From: Olsenella sp.
GTDB taxonomy: Bacteria; Actinomycetota; Coriobacteriia; Coriobacteriales; Atopobiaceae
Direction of reading: 5' to 3'
Assembly (NCBI GenBank): GCA_022648325.1
Contig: JALCMG010000017.1
Coordinates: 1 to 44,974, forward strand
DNA: 44,974 bases
The notes beneath the pieces were generated by a model. It had not been told where the DNA came from and ran no database searches. It worked only from the letters and a program-made list of their open reading frames with translations. This document shows, piece by piece, positions 1-8,877 of the stretch (its first letter is position 1; each line of letters begins with the position of its first letter). Both the position numbers and the translations under genes were made by a program.

Positions 1-106
1 TCCGAATCCAATCTTGCTTTGTAGCATGTCACGCAACAATGCAAGCCCTCGGCAAAGATCATCGTCAGGGCTCCTGCACGACATGAGGGCTCAAGCCCAT
101 GGTTGC

Positions 107-1453
107 TTAGGGCTTTGCATTCTGTAGATGCTCATTGTCCTGATCCTCTGTACCTTTGTCACGCATGCAGATGGCTCTAACCTGGCCGTTGTTGACAAGT
201 AGCGCATTAGCCTTATTGAAAGCAAAGTCGAGATCGTCAAGTTGCCCTGCGTAAGCATCCGCAGCTCGCTTCACCTCATCCACAGCTGTCAGCTTGCCCT
301 GAAGCATCGTCTTCCTCTTTGAAAGGTCATCTTTCGCAGCTTCCATCATGCAAAGGGGATTCAGCCTATTGATTTGTCTGCCAACCTCGTGAATGGCTCC
401 ATCGATGGGATTCAGGGCCACATATGCATCGTCCTCGAGGCCGGCAATAAGGAGCGGCGACCCCTCAATCTGAGTAATCCTGTCAAGCAAATTGGCCTCA
501 ACGGAATCCACAACGTCCTCGTATTCGTCCGTTAGCCGCTTTGCCATGCAACGTTCGCTCTCGATTTTCCTTTCGGAATAGTCCGACTCGATTCCCATCG
601 AGATACACTCCGACATAGCGATAAGCCTGTAGGCATAAGCAGCGCGTGCCTTGGAGGATAGAAGGCTGTCGATCTTCTTTCCTATCGTCCTGTCATCGAG
701 AGGCTTCTTGTTGCTACGGAGCCAACCTTCCAACTCACGAATTTCCATAATCTGATAGTTCCACGCCTCATCAGCATCATGGCGAGCATCCTCCGCCATT
801 TGAAGAGCAAGCGCGCGCTTCTCTGGCGTTGCAAGGAATTCGTCCTGGCGAGTAGCGAGAATCTGCAAGGTATTAAGTGCAGACTTAAGCGTGGCATCCC
901 GCTCTCGCTGCATTTGGTCCAGAACTTCTGCGACGCCCGTTTGAAGCGCTGAAAGCTGCTTGTTGATTTCGTTCATGTATGACATGCCCACGGCAACAGC
1001 GGCCATCTGGAGAGCAAGGTTTGCGACACCAATGGGTGAAATACCGGCTCGACGGATTGCCGCCATATCGTTGAATTTGCCGTCTTTTATATTCGCAAGT
1101 AGTTTCCAGCCGTCATCGACTCCACGTTGACGATTGCAGAGCTCCGCCCAGCCAACTCCCTCAGGAAATTTGATAACTGCCATATTGTACTCGTGGGCTG
1201 CTTGGGCAGCATTGGCAGCGAGCGGAATGAGGCTGTCGATGGCTGCTCCCGCAGACGGCGACTCCTGTAGCGAGACCGAATAATGTGCATCGGCAATTGC
1301 AGCTAGTTCTTCGGGAGTGACCCATTCAACGGAGAGACCAGCAGGTTCGGTTTTTGCCAATGAAATCTTGGCGTTCTGTTCGTCTTTCGACTCGGGGTAT
1401 GTCGAATCGTCATCATCATGTCGCCTGTTGCGCCACCCATCCAATATCGACAT
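107..1453 (-). CDS. Unrecognised 448-aa protein with helical/coiled-coil middle
   Basis: I do not recognise this protein. The ATG at 1453 is preferred because a GAGG sits 8 bases upstream; a GTG further up would add 23 residues that look like untranslated leader. The N-terminus is very acidic and basic by turns. A glycine/alanine-rich, weakly hydrophobic stretch (AAVAVGMSYMNEI) is followed by a long alpha-helical region rich in Glu, Gln, Arg and Leu that could form a coiled coil. No catalytic motif, signal peptide or clear membrane helix is visible. The gene ends at a TAA at 107. It stands alone on the minus strand next to toxin-like and degraded genes, so an accessory role is possible, but no function can be assigned. 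Confidence 0.75.
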   Translation of the reverse strand: MSILDGWRNRRHDDDDSTYPESKDEQNAKISLAKTEPAGLSVEWVTPEELAAIADAHYSVSLQESPSAGAAIDSLIPLAANAAQAAHEYNMAVIKFPEGVGWAELCNRQRGVDDGWKLLANIKDGKFNDMAAIRRAGISPIGVANLALQMAAVAVGMSYMNEINKQLSALQTGVAEVLDQMQRERDATLKSALNTLQILATRQDEFLATPEKRALALQMAEDARHDADEAWNYQIMEIRELEGWLRSNKKPLDDRTIGKKIDSLLSSKARAAYAYRLIAMSECISMGIESDYSERKIESERCMAKRLTDEYEDVVDSVEANLLDRITQIEGSPLLIAGLEDDAYVALNPIDGAIHEVGRQINRLNPLCMMEAAKDDLSKRKTMLQGKLTAVDEVKRAADAYAGQLDDLDFAFNKANALLVNNGQVRAICMRDKGTEDQDNEHLQNAKP

Positions 1454-1738
1454 GGCCAATCCTCTTTCCGTTGTTTGTCCTTGATGACCATTATCTTTGT
1501 TCTGGAATATAGACGGCGCCACAGCCTTATGTCTTCGGTCAGAGGATGAATCTGCTCTATTCCGACATCCACTCGCTTATGGAATTGGGAGCCTCACCTC
1601 CTAATAACTTCGCCCGCGAATTGCAGTCGAGCGCATCCCCAAAGAATGCGAAGCCATCGGATTCCTACGAACTGAAAAATCCAGGCTCGTGCTGAGCGAG
1701 AGCATGACTAGACTCGGCAAACAACATCGCTTTTTGCA

Positions 1739-2185
1739 TTACGCATATACAAAAGAGAGAATCACCTGATGGGGACTTGCAAACAATAACGGTCGCGGCA
1801 TCTGGATAAAGTTGCTGGGCATCTTGCCCTTGTGGTACCAGTCATCGCGAGCGATGGTGCGCCTGAGCTCTGGAACGCTATAGTGGTTCGTCGCGCAGGC
1901 GCTCATATAGAAGAGACGCTCTTCGCGCTCCTTTACCTTAGAGATAATCGTACGACGATGAGAAACCCCGACGGAGCGAAAGGCCTCGGCGTCGGCTTCC
2001 CGCAAAGTCGTCAGTTGCATCTGACGAATTAGCAGCCTCCGTAATCGGAGGAGCCAAAGCCTCGTAGAAGAGGCTCATGTTCTTGAGGTTGGTAGAGGAG
2101 TATCCGCGCAGCCCCGGCAGCTCATTCTGCAGCTGTTCACCGATCGCCTCGATGGTGCCGGTATCCCAGACACTCCGGCGTGCCC
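1739..2185 (-). pseudogene. DUF1016 (YhcG-type) nuclease gene, N-terminal remnant with frameshift
   Basis: Two minus-strand reading frames together spell the N-terminal DUF1016 domain. The first (about 2185-2020) reads GTIEAIGEQLQNELPG and then GYSSTNLKNM. The second (2020-1739) reads MQLTTLREADAEAF and then EERLFYMSACATNHYSVPEL. These are consecutive family motifs, but they lie in different frames with sequence missing between them. The reading frame stops soon after, so the C-terminal PD-(D/E)XK nuclease part is lost. The family (YhcG/RpnA-like) is linked to mobile-element and defence functions. This copy cannot make the full protein. It lies just downstream of the Fic gene on the same strand. 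Confidence 0.8.
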
Positions 2186-2196
2186 GTCCAACGCTG

Positions 2197-2853
2197 CTAC
2201 AACTTGAACTCGGGCTTCATCGCGCTATCCCCCTTGACCCCGTTGGAGCCCAGGTCCTCGGCTCGGTAGGCGTCATAACCCTCGTAGGCGTACGAGGCGT
2301 CGACGCTGCGGGCGAGAAGCGCGACGCTGTGCAGGTCGTCCGAGAGCGCCTGCCCGAGAAGCGCCTTAATCTCGAGGTCGCGCATGGAACTGCGCTCCAT
2401 TGCGAGCAGGTAGTCTTCGCGCCCAATGCGACTCCAGTCGACCGTGCGGCCAAGCTCGCGGCGGAACATGTGGTCAAGCCATATGCGCCCCGAGCGCCCG
2501 TTGCCCTCTCGGAATGGATGGGCAATGTTCAACTCGACGTACTTCTCGACAATCTGGTCAAAGTTTCCTTGCGGCATAGCCTCTATCGACCTGATGGCAG
2601 ACTCAAGATAGAGCACGGAGACAAAGCGGAAGTTGCCCTTCGCAAGGTTGACCGTGCGAATCCTGCCCGCAAAGTCGTAGATGTCACCGAAAAGGGCAAC
2701 GTGGATGGCCTTGAGCGCGGAGAAGGTACCCGGAACAAGCGTGTCCAGCGTCCCATCGCGGTAGAGTGCGAGAGCAGCCGGCTTCGATATGCGCTCCTCC
2801 TCATGGGCGAGCCCTACCTCATCGGAGGCGTCGAGCTTGTTCTTGAGCGTCAT
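2197..2853 (-). CDS. fic: Fic family protein (protein AMPylase-type)
   Basis: A protein of 218 residues starting at ATG 2853, which has GAGG 7 bases upstream. The full Fic signature HPFREGNGRSGR is at residues 112-123, with the catalytic histidine H112 and the phosphate-binding loop intact. Known Fic proteins transfer AMP (rarely UMP or phosphate groups) from nucleotides to target-protein hydroxyls; many act as toxins held in check by an inhibitory helix or a small antitoxin. No separate antitoxin gene is visible upstream. The length fits a single-domain Fic protein. The gene after it on the same strand is a broken DUF1016 nuclease gene, so this corner looks like accessory DNA. Target and control are unknown. 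Confidence 0.9.
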   Translation of the reverse strand: MTLKNKLDASDEVGLAHEEERISKPAALALYRDGTLDTLVPGTFSALKAIHVALFGDIYDFAGRIRTVNLAKGNFRFVSVLYLESAIRSIEAMPQGNFDQIVEKYVELNIAHPFREGNGRSGRIWLDHMFRRELGRTVDWSRIGREDYLLAMERSSMRDLEIKALLGQALSDDLHSVALLARSVDASYAYEGYDAYRAEDLGSNGVKGDSAMKPEFKL

Positions 2854-3001
2854 GGCGCCACCTCGCACGAGTACGATTGGTATTTGGGCTTCCAGCTAAG
2901 AGCTCGGCAGTTGCGACTGCCGGAGCACAGGACTCCCAGATGCTATATGCGGTGCTGGTACATCATATTCTAGCGGAGGGCGTGCAGAACAATAGACAAG
3001 C

Positions 3002-3050
3002 CCCCTACCGCGCGCCGGCGTACTTCCTGAGCTCCTCCCCGCGCGGTAAA
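3002..3050 (-). repeat. Short copy of the 3' end of an SNF2 helicase gene (copy 1)
   Basis: Read on the minus strand this encodes a tail ending LRKYAGAR-stop, matching the LRKSVGVR-stop tail of the SNF2 remnant near 21.63-21.88 kb. Bases 3002-3019 (CCCCTACCGCGCGCCGGC) recur exactly at 3949-3966, so the EFR1 gene lies between two direct repeats. Confidence 0.7.
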
Positions 3051-3060
3051 GCGCCCCGAA

Positions 3061-3798
3061 TCACACCCTCGTTCCCGGGTGCCGGTACTGGCCGTGCTCG
3101 CGGGTCCTGTCGTCATATTGGATGGCGAACTTGGGGCAGCGGTGCAGGCAGCCCAGGCACATGATGCAGCGCTCCTTCACCCAGACGGGCCGCCCGTCCC
3201 TCATCTCGATGGCCTTGTCGGGGCACTTCCTCGCGCAGAGCCCGCAGCCAATGCAGGTATCGTCCAGCGTGAAGTGGGACGTCTTGCGCATCTTCTCGTA
3301 CTCGGGAAGGGCGACCCGCGACGTGAAGTAGGGCATGGCGCGCCTCGTGAAGTTGCCGTGCTCGCGCCGCTCTATCCGCCCGATGACCTCGGAGACCTTC
3401 TCGTCTACCTCGCGGTTGGTCTCGGCGACCTTGTCCGGATCTGAGAGGTCGAAGGTGGGCGTCCAGTTGTCCGGCATCCTCACGCTGAAGAGCGCGTCCA
3501 GGGAGAGGCCCCGCTTGGCCAGCAGCTTCCTCGCCTGCTCGCCCGTGAAACCGGGGGTGGTGCCGTAGGTGGCGACGAAGAAGGTGTACCCGGGCTGCTC
3601 CACCACAAGCGCCGAGAAGAACCGCTTCACTATCTCGGGAAGGCCCCAGGCGTAGGTCGGCGTGACGAAGCCGATAACGTCCGACGGAGAAAGGCGCCCG
3701 TCACATCCCTGGATGCTCCGCGCCTCGTCGCCCAAGGCCCCGGCGATCCTCTCGGCCACGTACTTGCTGTTTCCCGTCGCGGAGAAGTAATAAATCAT
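3061..3798 (-). CDS. EFR1 family flavodoxin-ferredoxin fusion
   Basis: The start is placed at ATG 3798, which begins MIYYFSATGNS and has a GAGG about 9 bases upstream; an in-frame GTG at 3837 is less likely. Domains in order are an N-terminal flavodoxin-like fold with the FMN phosphate loop (SATGNSKY), then a C-terminal two-cluster ferredoxin with CIGCGLCARKCP and CIMCLGCLHRCP, eight cysteines suited to two [4Fe-4S] clusters. The protein of about 245 residues has the usual EFR1 length. It is expected to be a cytosolic electron carrier in an anaerobe; its partner is unknown and no redox enzyme is adjacent. The gene is flanked by an 18-bp direct repeat (3002-3019 and 3949-3966) derived from a helicase gene tail. 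Confidence 0.9.
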   Translation of the reverse strand: MIYYFSATGNSKYVAERIAGALGDEARSIQGCDGRLSPSDVIGFVTPTYAWGLPEIVKRFFSALVVEQPGYTFFVATYGTTPGFTGEQARKLLAKRGLSLDALFSVRMPDNWTPTFDLSDPDKVAETNREVDEKVSEVIGRIERREHGNFTRRAMPYFTSRVALPEYEKMRKTSHFTLDDTCIGCGLCARKCPDKAIEMRDGRPVWVKERCIMCLGCLHRCPKFAIQYDDRTREHGQYRHPGTRV

Positions 3799-3915
3799 CT
3801 TTCGAAGCCTCGCTTCCTTGACTTCATGCGCCCCCACATTCTAAGGCGCTGCGGAGTTGCGGCGGGGCGGATGCTTCTCTCCCCTCCATTCTATGCGGGG
3901 GCCAGCGTGGGCGAG

Positions 3916-3991
3916 AGGCACTAGGGACGTTGCGGTGCGAGCAGTCCTCCCCTACCGCGCGCCGGCCGGCGAAGGTGTGGAAGATCCGCTG
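3916..3991 (-). repeat. Deletion copy of SNF2 helicase 3' end (copy 2)
   Basis: This matches 21593-21760 with an internal deletion. The minus strand reads IFHTFAGR, compare IFDTFADR, then jumps to the gene's end and the same downstream flank. It holds the second 18-bp direct repeat (3949-3966). The rest of the 3799-4044 gap shows no gene. Confidence 0.65.
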
Positions 3992-4044
3992 TCACCAGTC
4001 ACACAAAATCGCCCCGGCCATAATCCACCTGACCGAGGCAAAAA

Positions 4045-5544
4045 CTAATTTGCTTGATGCCGTTCAAACTTTGTAATGAGATCACAAAGTGGGATATAGG
4101 AGCTGCGGAACTCAGCATCGAGGATGCCGTGGTGATCAAAATTCGGCTGATATGCGGTCATGGAGAACTGCGGATCGACATCCACCCCATTCTTTCGCGC
4201 AGCGACTATCACAGCTCCGCGCGCCACTGCCTCCACCACATCACACGCAACAAATGTGACGCCGAGCAGGTCGGCCTTAAGCTGCATCCAGAGCGGATTT
4301 CTAGCAGCAGGGCCTATGACCTTTACGCGCACGTCCTTACCCAGTCCCTTGCCGTCAGTCATGCACTCGCAGAGCCGCGCAAACTCCATTGTTGTACCCA
4401 AGTGTGTTGCAAAGACAAGCTCATCTCGACTCGTCGTATCTCTCATGCCATAAGTAAGTGCACGGGACTCTGCGTCTCTATACGGTGGGCCACTACCCCT
4501 CAAGTGCGGGACAAACACTACCTGAGAATCGTCGAACTTTCCGTCAAGATATGACTTGTAGAGCTTGGGCAGGCTTTCCCTGTAATAGTCGTCCGGCTCG
4601 TACCCAAGCGTCTTTAGCGACCATTCAAACGAAAGTCCCGCAGACGGCACAGAGGCATACGCCGTGAAAAGAGACGTGTCGACGTAACGTCCATTGGTAA
4701 TCTGCCGCTTCATCGAAGATTCAGTGAGCGTTGGTTTGGCATTAAGGAGAAGCAGTCCCTCCGACGTGCCAGTCGAGTTCAGGGCCTCATTGCCAACCTG
4801 AAGGTTGCACGCAGTGGCACCAGACATGTGATCGTGACCGGAAACACAGACTGTGCATGTCTTTGGAAGGCCGGTCTTCCGACTAACCTCGCTCAGAATA
4901 TGACCGCGAGGAGACCCGCTCTCCATTAACGGTGCAAACAGCTTCCGAGGAAGACCGTAGTGATCAAGTATTTCATCGGACATACGGTCATTTACAACAT
5001 CGTATGCAGAGGTCCTCGATGCAAGGGTACGATCTTGGGCAAGCTGACCAGAGAGGACCCACGCAACAAAGTCAGCCATCGTAAGCCACGTGGACCCCTG
5101 CAGGTTGGCACCATGCTCGCGCATCCAGAGAATCTTGAACAATGCTGAGTTCGAGTGAGTAGGAATCCCCGTAATTTGATAGAGAGTAGTCGAATATCCA
5201 GAGGATATCGCTTCCTGAGCGTATGACTCACCACGGTTGTCATACCAGAAGATAGACTTGTCGGAATAGCTTCCATCCGAGTGCACCAACACTCCCGACT
5301 CGCCCACACTGGCAACAGAGACGAACTCGATCTCCCCGGAGCACTTCCCAGCTGCCAAGACACAGGAGGAAAGCATGTCCAAAATTCCGCGCACGAGCGT
5401 CCGAATGTCGTAGTCAGTGTTATCTCCTGCTGCAATTCTCGGGCTTGGCATCCTTTCGATATGAATGGGGTCGCACGAGGGAAGCTCGAAGAGTGCTACT
5501 TTCGTGTTAGTAGTCCCAACGTCGATGCCAATCGCAAATGGCAA
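4045..5544 (-). CDS. FGGY family carbohydrate kinase (locus 1)
   Basis: A protein of 499 residues, the normal FGGY kinase length. The N-terminus MPFAIGIDVGTTNTKVALFE carries the first ATP-phosphate motif. SVGESGVLV, the SGHDHMSG motif and a C-terminal VIGPAARNPLWMQLKADLLG match the family. The start codon is a TTG at 5544 with a GAGG upstream; no better ATG exists. FGGY kinases phosphorylate ketoses or polyols (xylulose, ribulose, glycerol, AI-2). The substrate here is not resolved. The gene is last in an operon with a galactitol-type PTS and a class II aldolase, which points to ketose or polyol breakdown. A 92-base gap separates it from the IIC gene and contains a GAAGGCG/CGCCTTC inverted repeat. 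Confidence 0.9.
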   Translation of the reverse strand: MPFAIGIDVGTTNTKVALFELPSCDPIHIERMPSPRIAAGDNTDYDIRTLVRGILDMLSSCVLAAGKCSGEIEFVSVASVGESGVLVHSDGSYSDKSIFWYDNRGESYAQEAISSGYSTTLYQITGIPTHSNSALFKILWMREHGANLQGSTWLTMADFVAWVLSGQLAQDRTLASRTSAYDVVNDRMSDEILDHYGLPRKLFAPLMESGSPRGHILSEVSRKTGLPKTCTVCVSGHDHMSGATACNLQVGNEALNSTGTSEGLLLLNAKPTLTESSMKRQITNGRYVDTSLFTAYASVPSAGLSFEWSLKTLGYEPDDYYRESLPKLYKSYLDGKFDDSQVVFVPHLRGSGPPYRDAESRALTYGMRDTTSRDELVFATHLGTTMEFARLCECMTDGKGLGKDVRVKVIGPAARNPLWMQLKADLLGVTFVACDVVEAVARGAVIVAARKNGVDVDPQFSMTAYQPNFDHHGILDAEFRSSYIPLCDLITKFERHQAN

Positions 5545-5636
5545 TCCTCGTCACCTCACTTTCTACTTGTAGGCATGCCTGCCAGAGGAAGGCGAGGAAC
5601 ACCGAAAGTATCCCCCGCCTTCCACGTAAAGTGAAC

Positions 5637-7013
5637 CTATTCCTGAGTCTCAGCCTGCGGGTGAGTCTGATCATACGTGAGCTTGTAGGTAAGGAACACA
5701 AGCCCAGCAACGACAATAGCGATGATAATCGCCGTGATGTTACCAGAGAAGACCTGGTAGATGAGATAACGGAACGGGTTGCCGCCATCAAGGAACGCAG
5801 TGATGTTAGCGCCGCCGGCAGCTGACATATCGTAACCAACGGTAGTAGCAAGCTGAGTAATGAGGGGCGATGCGGCCGAGCAAATCAGAAGGTCGCCAAT
5901 AAGGCAAGGAACGGCGATGATGACCGCGCGGACAATGTTCTGGTTACAAGCAACAACAATCATCGAGCAGAACACCGCAAGGTTGGACAGGTCGGCAACA
6001 GGAAGGGTCTGGTTGCCGGGGACAATGAAGGCAAGCAGGATTGCAATTGGGGTAAGGAGAAGGCCAGTTGCGATAATCGCGGGGTTGCCGATTGCAACCG
6101 CAATATCGAGACCAATGTAGAAGTCCTTGCGGTCGGGGAACCTCTTGGCCATGAAATCCTTCACACCATCGGAGACGGGGATAAGACCATCCATGAGAAT
6201 TCGCACCATACGCGGGAGGATGTACATGACCGCCGCAAGATAAATTGCAAGCGAAAGAACGCCCTTGAAATCATAGCCGGCAAGAATGCCAAGCAGAATG
6301 CCAAGCATGAAGCCAACCATCATGGGCTCACCAAAGATACCGAACCGCTTCTGAATGTGGACAGGATCTGCCTGCAGCTTGTTAATCCCCGGAATCTTGT
6401 CGAGAATCCAGTTGCCCAGCAGACCAATCGGGAAGAACACAGCACTCGAAAGAGTAGGAAGGGAGATGCCAGGCAGACCGCAATACTTCTGCGTAAGAGG
6501 CGCGCACCAGTCAGCAATCTTGATGATTACGATTGCAGCAATTGCAGATCCAAGCAGCCCGAGGAAGAAGTTGCCTGTCGCAACGTATACAAGAGCACCA
6601 GCAAACGCGAAGTGCCAGTAGTTCCAAATATCGATATCAACCGTCTTAGTCCACTTGAACGCCAGCATCACGAGGTTAATCACAAGAGTGAGCACGATAG
6701 CAAAAGGAGCAATCACGGTTCCCCAGGTAATTGCGGATAGAGGTGCCCATCCAAGATCCACATCCGGGAGATCAAGCCCCGTCCGCTGGACAATAGCTTG
6801 TGCAGCAGGGCCAACCTGCGCACCCATGAGGTTAAAGATGGTAAAGACACCCACGAAGCCAATGCCTACCACAAGCGCTGACCTGAACGCCTTTGAAGGT
6901 TTGATTCTAAAGCAGAGGGCGAGGATAAAAATCACGATTGGGAGCATAACAATAGCGCCCAACCCAAGGAAGTACTGAACAAAGTCATATAGACCCTGAT
7001 ACACGCTATCCAT
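5637..7013 (-). CDS. gatC: PTS galactitol-type permease, subunit IIC
   Basis: A 458-residue polytopic membrane protein of the GatC family. It has at least ten strongly hydrophobic segments, a GEPMMVGFMLG motif and a conserved AIGNPAIIATG motif in the substrate-transport domain. It would move a hexitol, pentitol or ketose into the cell while it is phosphorylated by its IIB partner. It is followed by the FGGY kinase and preceded by separate IIB and IIA genes, the classical split GatABC layout. The specificity of this family is broad (galactitol, arabitol, ribitol and others), so the gat name reflects family, not a proven substrate. Confidence 0.93.
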   Translation of the reverse strand: MDSVYQGLYDFVQYFLGLGAIVMLPIVIFILALCFRIKPSKAFRSALVVGIGFVGVFTIFNLMGAQVGPAAQAIVQRTGLDLPDVDLGWAPLSAITWGTVIAPFAIVLTLVINLVMLAFKWTKTVDIDIWNYWHFAFAGALVYVATGNFFLGLLGSAIAAIVIIKIADWCAPLTQKYCGLPGISLPTLSSAVFFPIGLLGNWILDKIPGINKLQADPVHIQKRFGIFGEPMMVGFMLGILLGILAGYDFKGVLSLAIYLAAVMYILPRMVRILMDGLIPVSDGVKDFMAKRFPDRKDFYIGLDIAVAIGNPAIIATGLLLTPIAILLAFIVPGNQTLPVADLSNLAVFCSMIVVACNQNIVRAVIIAVPCLIGDLLICSAASPLITQLATTVGYDMSAAGGANITAFLDGGNPFRYLIYQVFSGNITAIIIAIVVAGLVFLTYKLTYDQTHPQAETQE

Positions 7014-7089
7014 GGAACATCTCCATTCCCGTTAAATGGATTCGAAGTCTTGGCAATGAAGCGCATTACCCTAAAGCGTCAGAGAACGA

Positions 7090-7374
7090 CTATTTAGTCA
7101 ACACATCCTTGATTTTCTTGAGCGTCTCGTCAGCGCCAATGCCAGTCAGAAACGGAAGTCCGCTGATAACTGGCGTATCAATGTCATATGGGACCTGTGT
7201 CGACGCAACGATAAGATCGAAGTCATTGCCAATGCTTGGAACGCTTCCGACATTTCGCTGATCTGCCTCAAAATCGATTCCCTGCTCACGCAGATAATCG
7301 CAGACCTTTTCCTCAACCACAGTTGAAGTCGCAATTCCTGTTGCGCATACGAATAGAATCCTTTTCTTTGCCAT
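7090..7374 (-). CDS. gatB: PTS galactitol-type subunit IIB
   Basis: A 94-residue cytosolic phosphocarrier. The start is ATG 7374 (MAKKRILFVCATG), backed by an AGGAGAGGA upstream. The phosphorylated cysteine is C10 in the FVCATGIATST loop, as in other small IIB proteins. It accepts phosphate from IIA and passes it to the sugar bound by IIC. The gene lies between IIA and IIC with short gaps, so the three should be co-transcribed. Confidence 0.93.
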   Translation of the reverse strand: MAKKRILFVCATGIATSTVVEEKVCDYLREQGIDFEADQRNVGSVPSIGNDFDLIVASTQVPYDIDTPVISGLPFLTGIGADETLKKIKDVLTK

Positions 7375-7428
7375 TTCCAATCCTCTCCTGCCCTTGAGTA
7401 GACCCAAGATTGCCTGCAGTCCAATTGA

Positions 7429-7887
7429 TTACGTCAAGAACCTCTTGACCAGCTCAAACAAAGACCGATCGTCACGTGCGGAGAACATCTTCTCAACACT
7501 GTCAGCGTCCTGGGCAAGCTTGATGACCTTTTGGAGGAACTCGAGGTGAGCATATCCATCATTAAGAGCAAGCACGAAAACGAGCGTCACCAAAACTGTT
7601 TGGTCGGGGTCTCCCATAACCCTAAACTCCACTGGTTCCGCAAGTGTCGCAACAGCAACTGCCGGCTCAATAACGTGTTCAGGGTCCGTGTGCGGAATCG
7701 CAACGCCAAAGTTTTCAAAGGGAAGCCCCGTCGGGAATGCCTTCTCGCGATCAATAACGTGCTGCGCGAAATCATCATGAACTTTTCCCGCAAGCACAAG
7801 TGGCTGAGCCATCTTGGAGAACAGCTCGTCTTGACTCGTTGCAGTCAGATTTGCCTGGATTGCCCCCGGTTCGATAGAAACGTCCAT
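7429..7887 (-). CDS. gatA: PTS galactitol/fructose-type subunit IIA
   Basis: A 152-residue IIA protein of the fructose-mannitol/GatA fold. The active-site histidine is H66 in GVAIPHTDPEHV. A GGGAGG precedes ATG 7887. It takes phosphate from HPr and gives it to the IIB protein encoded next. It is second in the operon, 46 bases after the aldolase gene. Confidence 0.93.
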   Translation of the reverse strand: MDVSIEPGAIQANLTATSQDELFSKMAQPLVLAGKVHDDFAQHVIDREKAFPTGLPFENFGVAIPHTDPEHVIEPAVAVATLAEPVEFRVMGDPDQTVLVTLVFVLALNDGYAHLEFLQKVIKLAQDADSVEKMFSARDDRSLFELVKRFLT

Positions 7888-7933
7888 TACAACCTCCCTT
7901 CGCCATCCTCATATGCGCCCGAGCCGGCACCAG

Positions 7934-8803
7934 CTAGGCAACCTGCTCTGCGAATTTTCCGATAAGTACGTCTTTGTTAATCTCAATTGCGAGGTCATAC
8001 GCCATCTCGGAGACGGCGTTACGCGCATCCATCAGAACGGAGACGAGATTCGCCTCCTCATGGTTCTCCTCGTAGCGCTTCGCAACAGCACGAATGTATG
8101 CCTGGCGAAGATCGCTGGCGATGTTAATCTTCATCATTCCGTACTGGCGCATGGCGCGGATTGTCTCAAACGGAATCCCCGAACCACCATGAAGGACGAG
8201 CGGCACAGGCGCGACCTTGGAAATCTCCGCCAGAACATTGAGGTCAATCTTCGGCTTCTCCTGGAGACCATGGACGTTTCCAATAGAGACCGCAAGCGAG
8301 TCGCAACCGGTTCGATCGCAGAACTCCTCAACCTGAGCAGGGTCAGTGTGACAATCAGCTTCGCTGACGTGATCGTCTTCCTTGCCCTTGAGTGCACCAA
8401 GCTCGGCCTCAACCGGCACGCCGTAGCAGTGCGCAAAGTCGACTGCTTCGCGAGAGAAGCGGATATTCTCCTCGAAAGGCAGCGCAGCACCGTCAATCAT
8501 CACCGAGGTGAAACCCGCCTCTACAGCTTGGCGCACATCGTCAAGTGTCTTGCCGTGATCAAGGTGGAGCGCAAACGGTGTCACGTAATGCTCGGCGGCC
8601 ATCTTCGTTGTCTCGGCAATGTACTCATAGCCAGTGAGCTTCACGTTCGTCGGTGCAACCTGAACGATTCCAGGCATCCCCGCACGCTGGAAAGCATCCA
8701 TGATTGCCAGGGTCATCTGGACGTCAGTGGAGTTGTAAGCGGGAACCATAAGCTTGTTCTTCTTTGCGATCTTGAAAAGATCATTCATATTCACGAGCGG
8801 CAT
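7934..8803 (-). CDS. Class II ketose-bisphosphate-type aldolase (locus 1)
   Basis: A 289-residue zinc-dependent aldolase of the fructose/tagatose-bisphosphate family. The catalytic aspartate and zinc histidines are in HLDHGKTLDD; GNVHG, VLHGGSGIP and NIASDLRQA supply the other metal and phosphate sites. It should cleave a ketose phosphate into dihydroxyacetone phosphate and an aldehyde. It is the first gene of the locus 1 operon, with a very strong AAAGGAGG before ATG 8803 and a good promoter upstream. It is closely similar to the aldolase at 16508-17350 (large blocks such as VPVEAELGA and GKEDDHVSEAD are nearly identical), so the two loci share a chemistry. Whether the substrate carries one or two phosphates cannot be told. 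Confidence 0.92.
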   Translation of the reverse strand: MPLVNMNDLFKIAKKNKLMVPAYNSTDVQMTLAIMDAFQRAGMPGIVQVAPTNVKLTGYEYIAETTKMAAEHYVTPFALHLDHGKTLDDVRQAVEAGFTSVMIDGAALPFEENIRFSREAVDFAHCYGVPVEAELGALKGKEDDHVSEADCHTDPAQVEEFCDRTGCDSLAVSIGNVHGLQEKPKIDLNVLAEISKVAPVPLVLHGGSGIPFETIRAMRQYGMMKINIASDLRQAYIRAVAKRYEENHEEANLVSVLMDARNAVSEMAYDLAIEINKDVLIGKFAEQVA

Positions 8804-8848
8804 GTATTTCCTCCTTTTGGAAATTACTTATGGCCTTACTCGCGAACA

Positions 8849-8877
8849 TATATACAAAGCTAGACAAATTTGTGCAA
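8849..8877 (-). promoter_or_regulatory. Sigma-70 promoter of the locus 1 operon
   Basis: On the minus strand a -35 box TTGCAC (8872-8877) and a -10 box TATATA (8849-8854) are exactly 17 bases apart, about 45 bases before the aldolase start. The spacer contains most of a 10-bp palindrome, so a bound repressor would block RNA polymerase. Confidence 0.65.
8861..8873. promoter_or_regulatory. Probable GntR/UTRA operator (TAGACAAATTTGT)
   Basis: The perfect palindrome ACAAATTTGT (8864-8873) lies between the -35 and -10 boxes of the locus 1 promoter. The TAGACAA core recurs upstream of the other locus (10482-10488; reverse strand 14857-14863). It is the natural candidate site for the regulator encoded at 9121-9858; that link is inferred. 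Confidence 0.5.

Noticed and set aside
4045..7887. True galactitol catabolic operon
   Set aside because: GatD dehydrogenase, GatZ and a PfkB-type tagatose-6-phosphate kinase are absent, so only the transporter type can be named.
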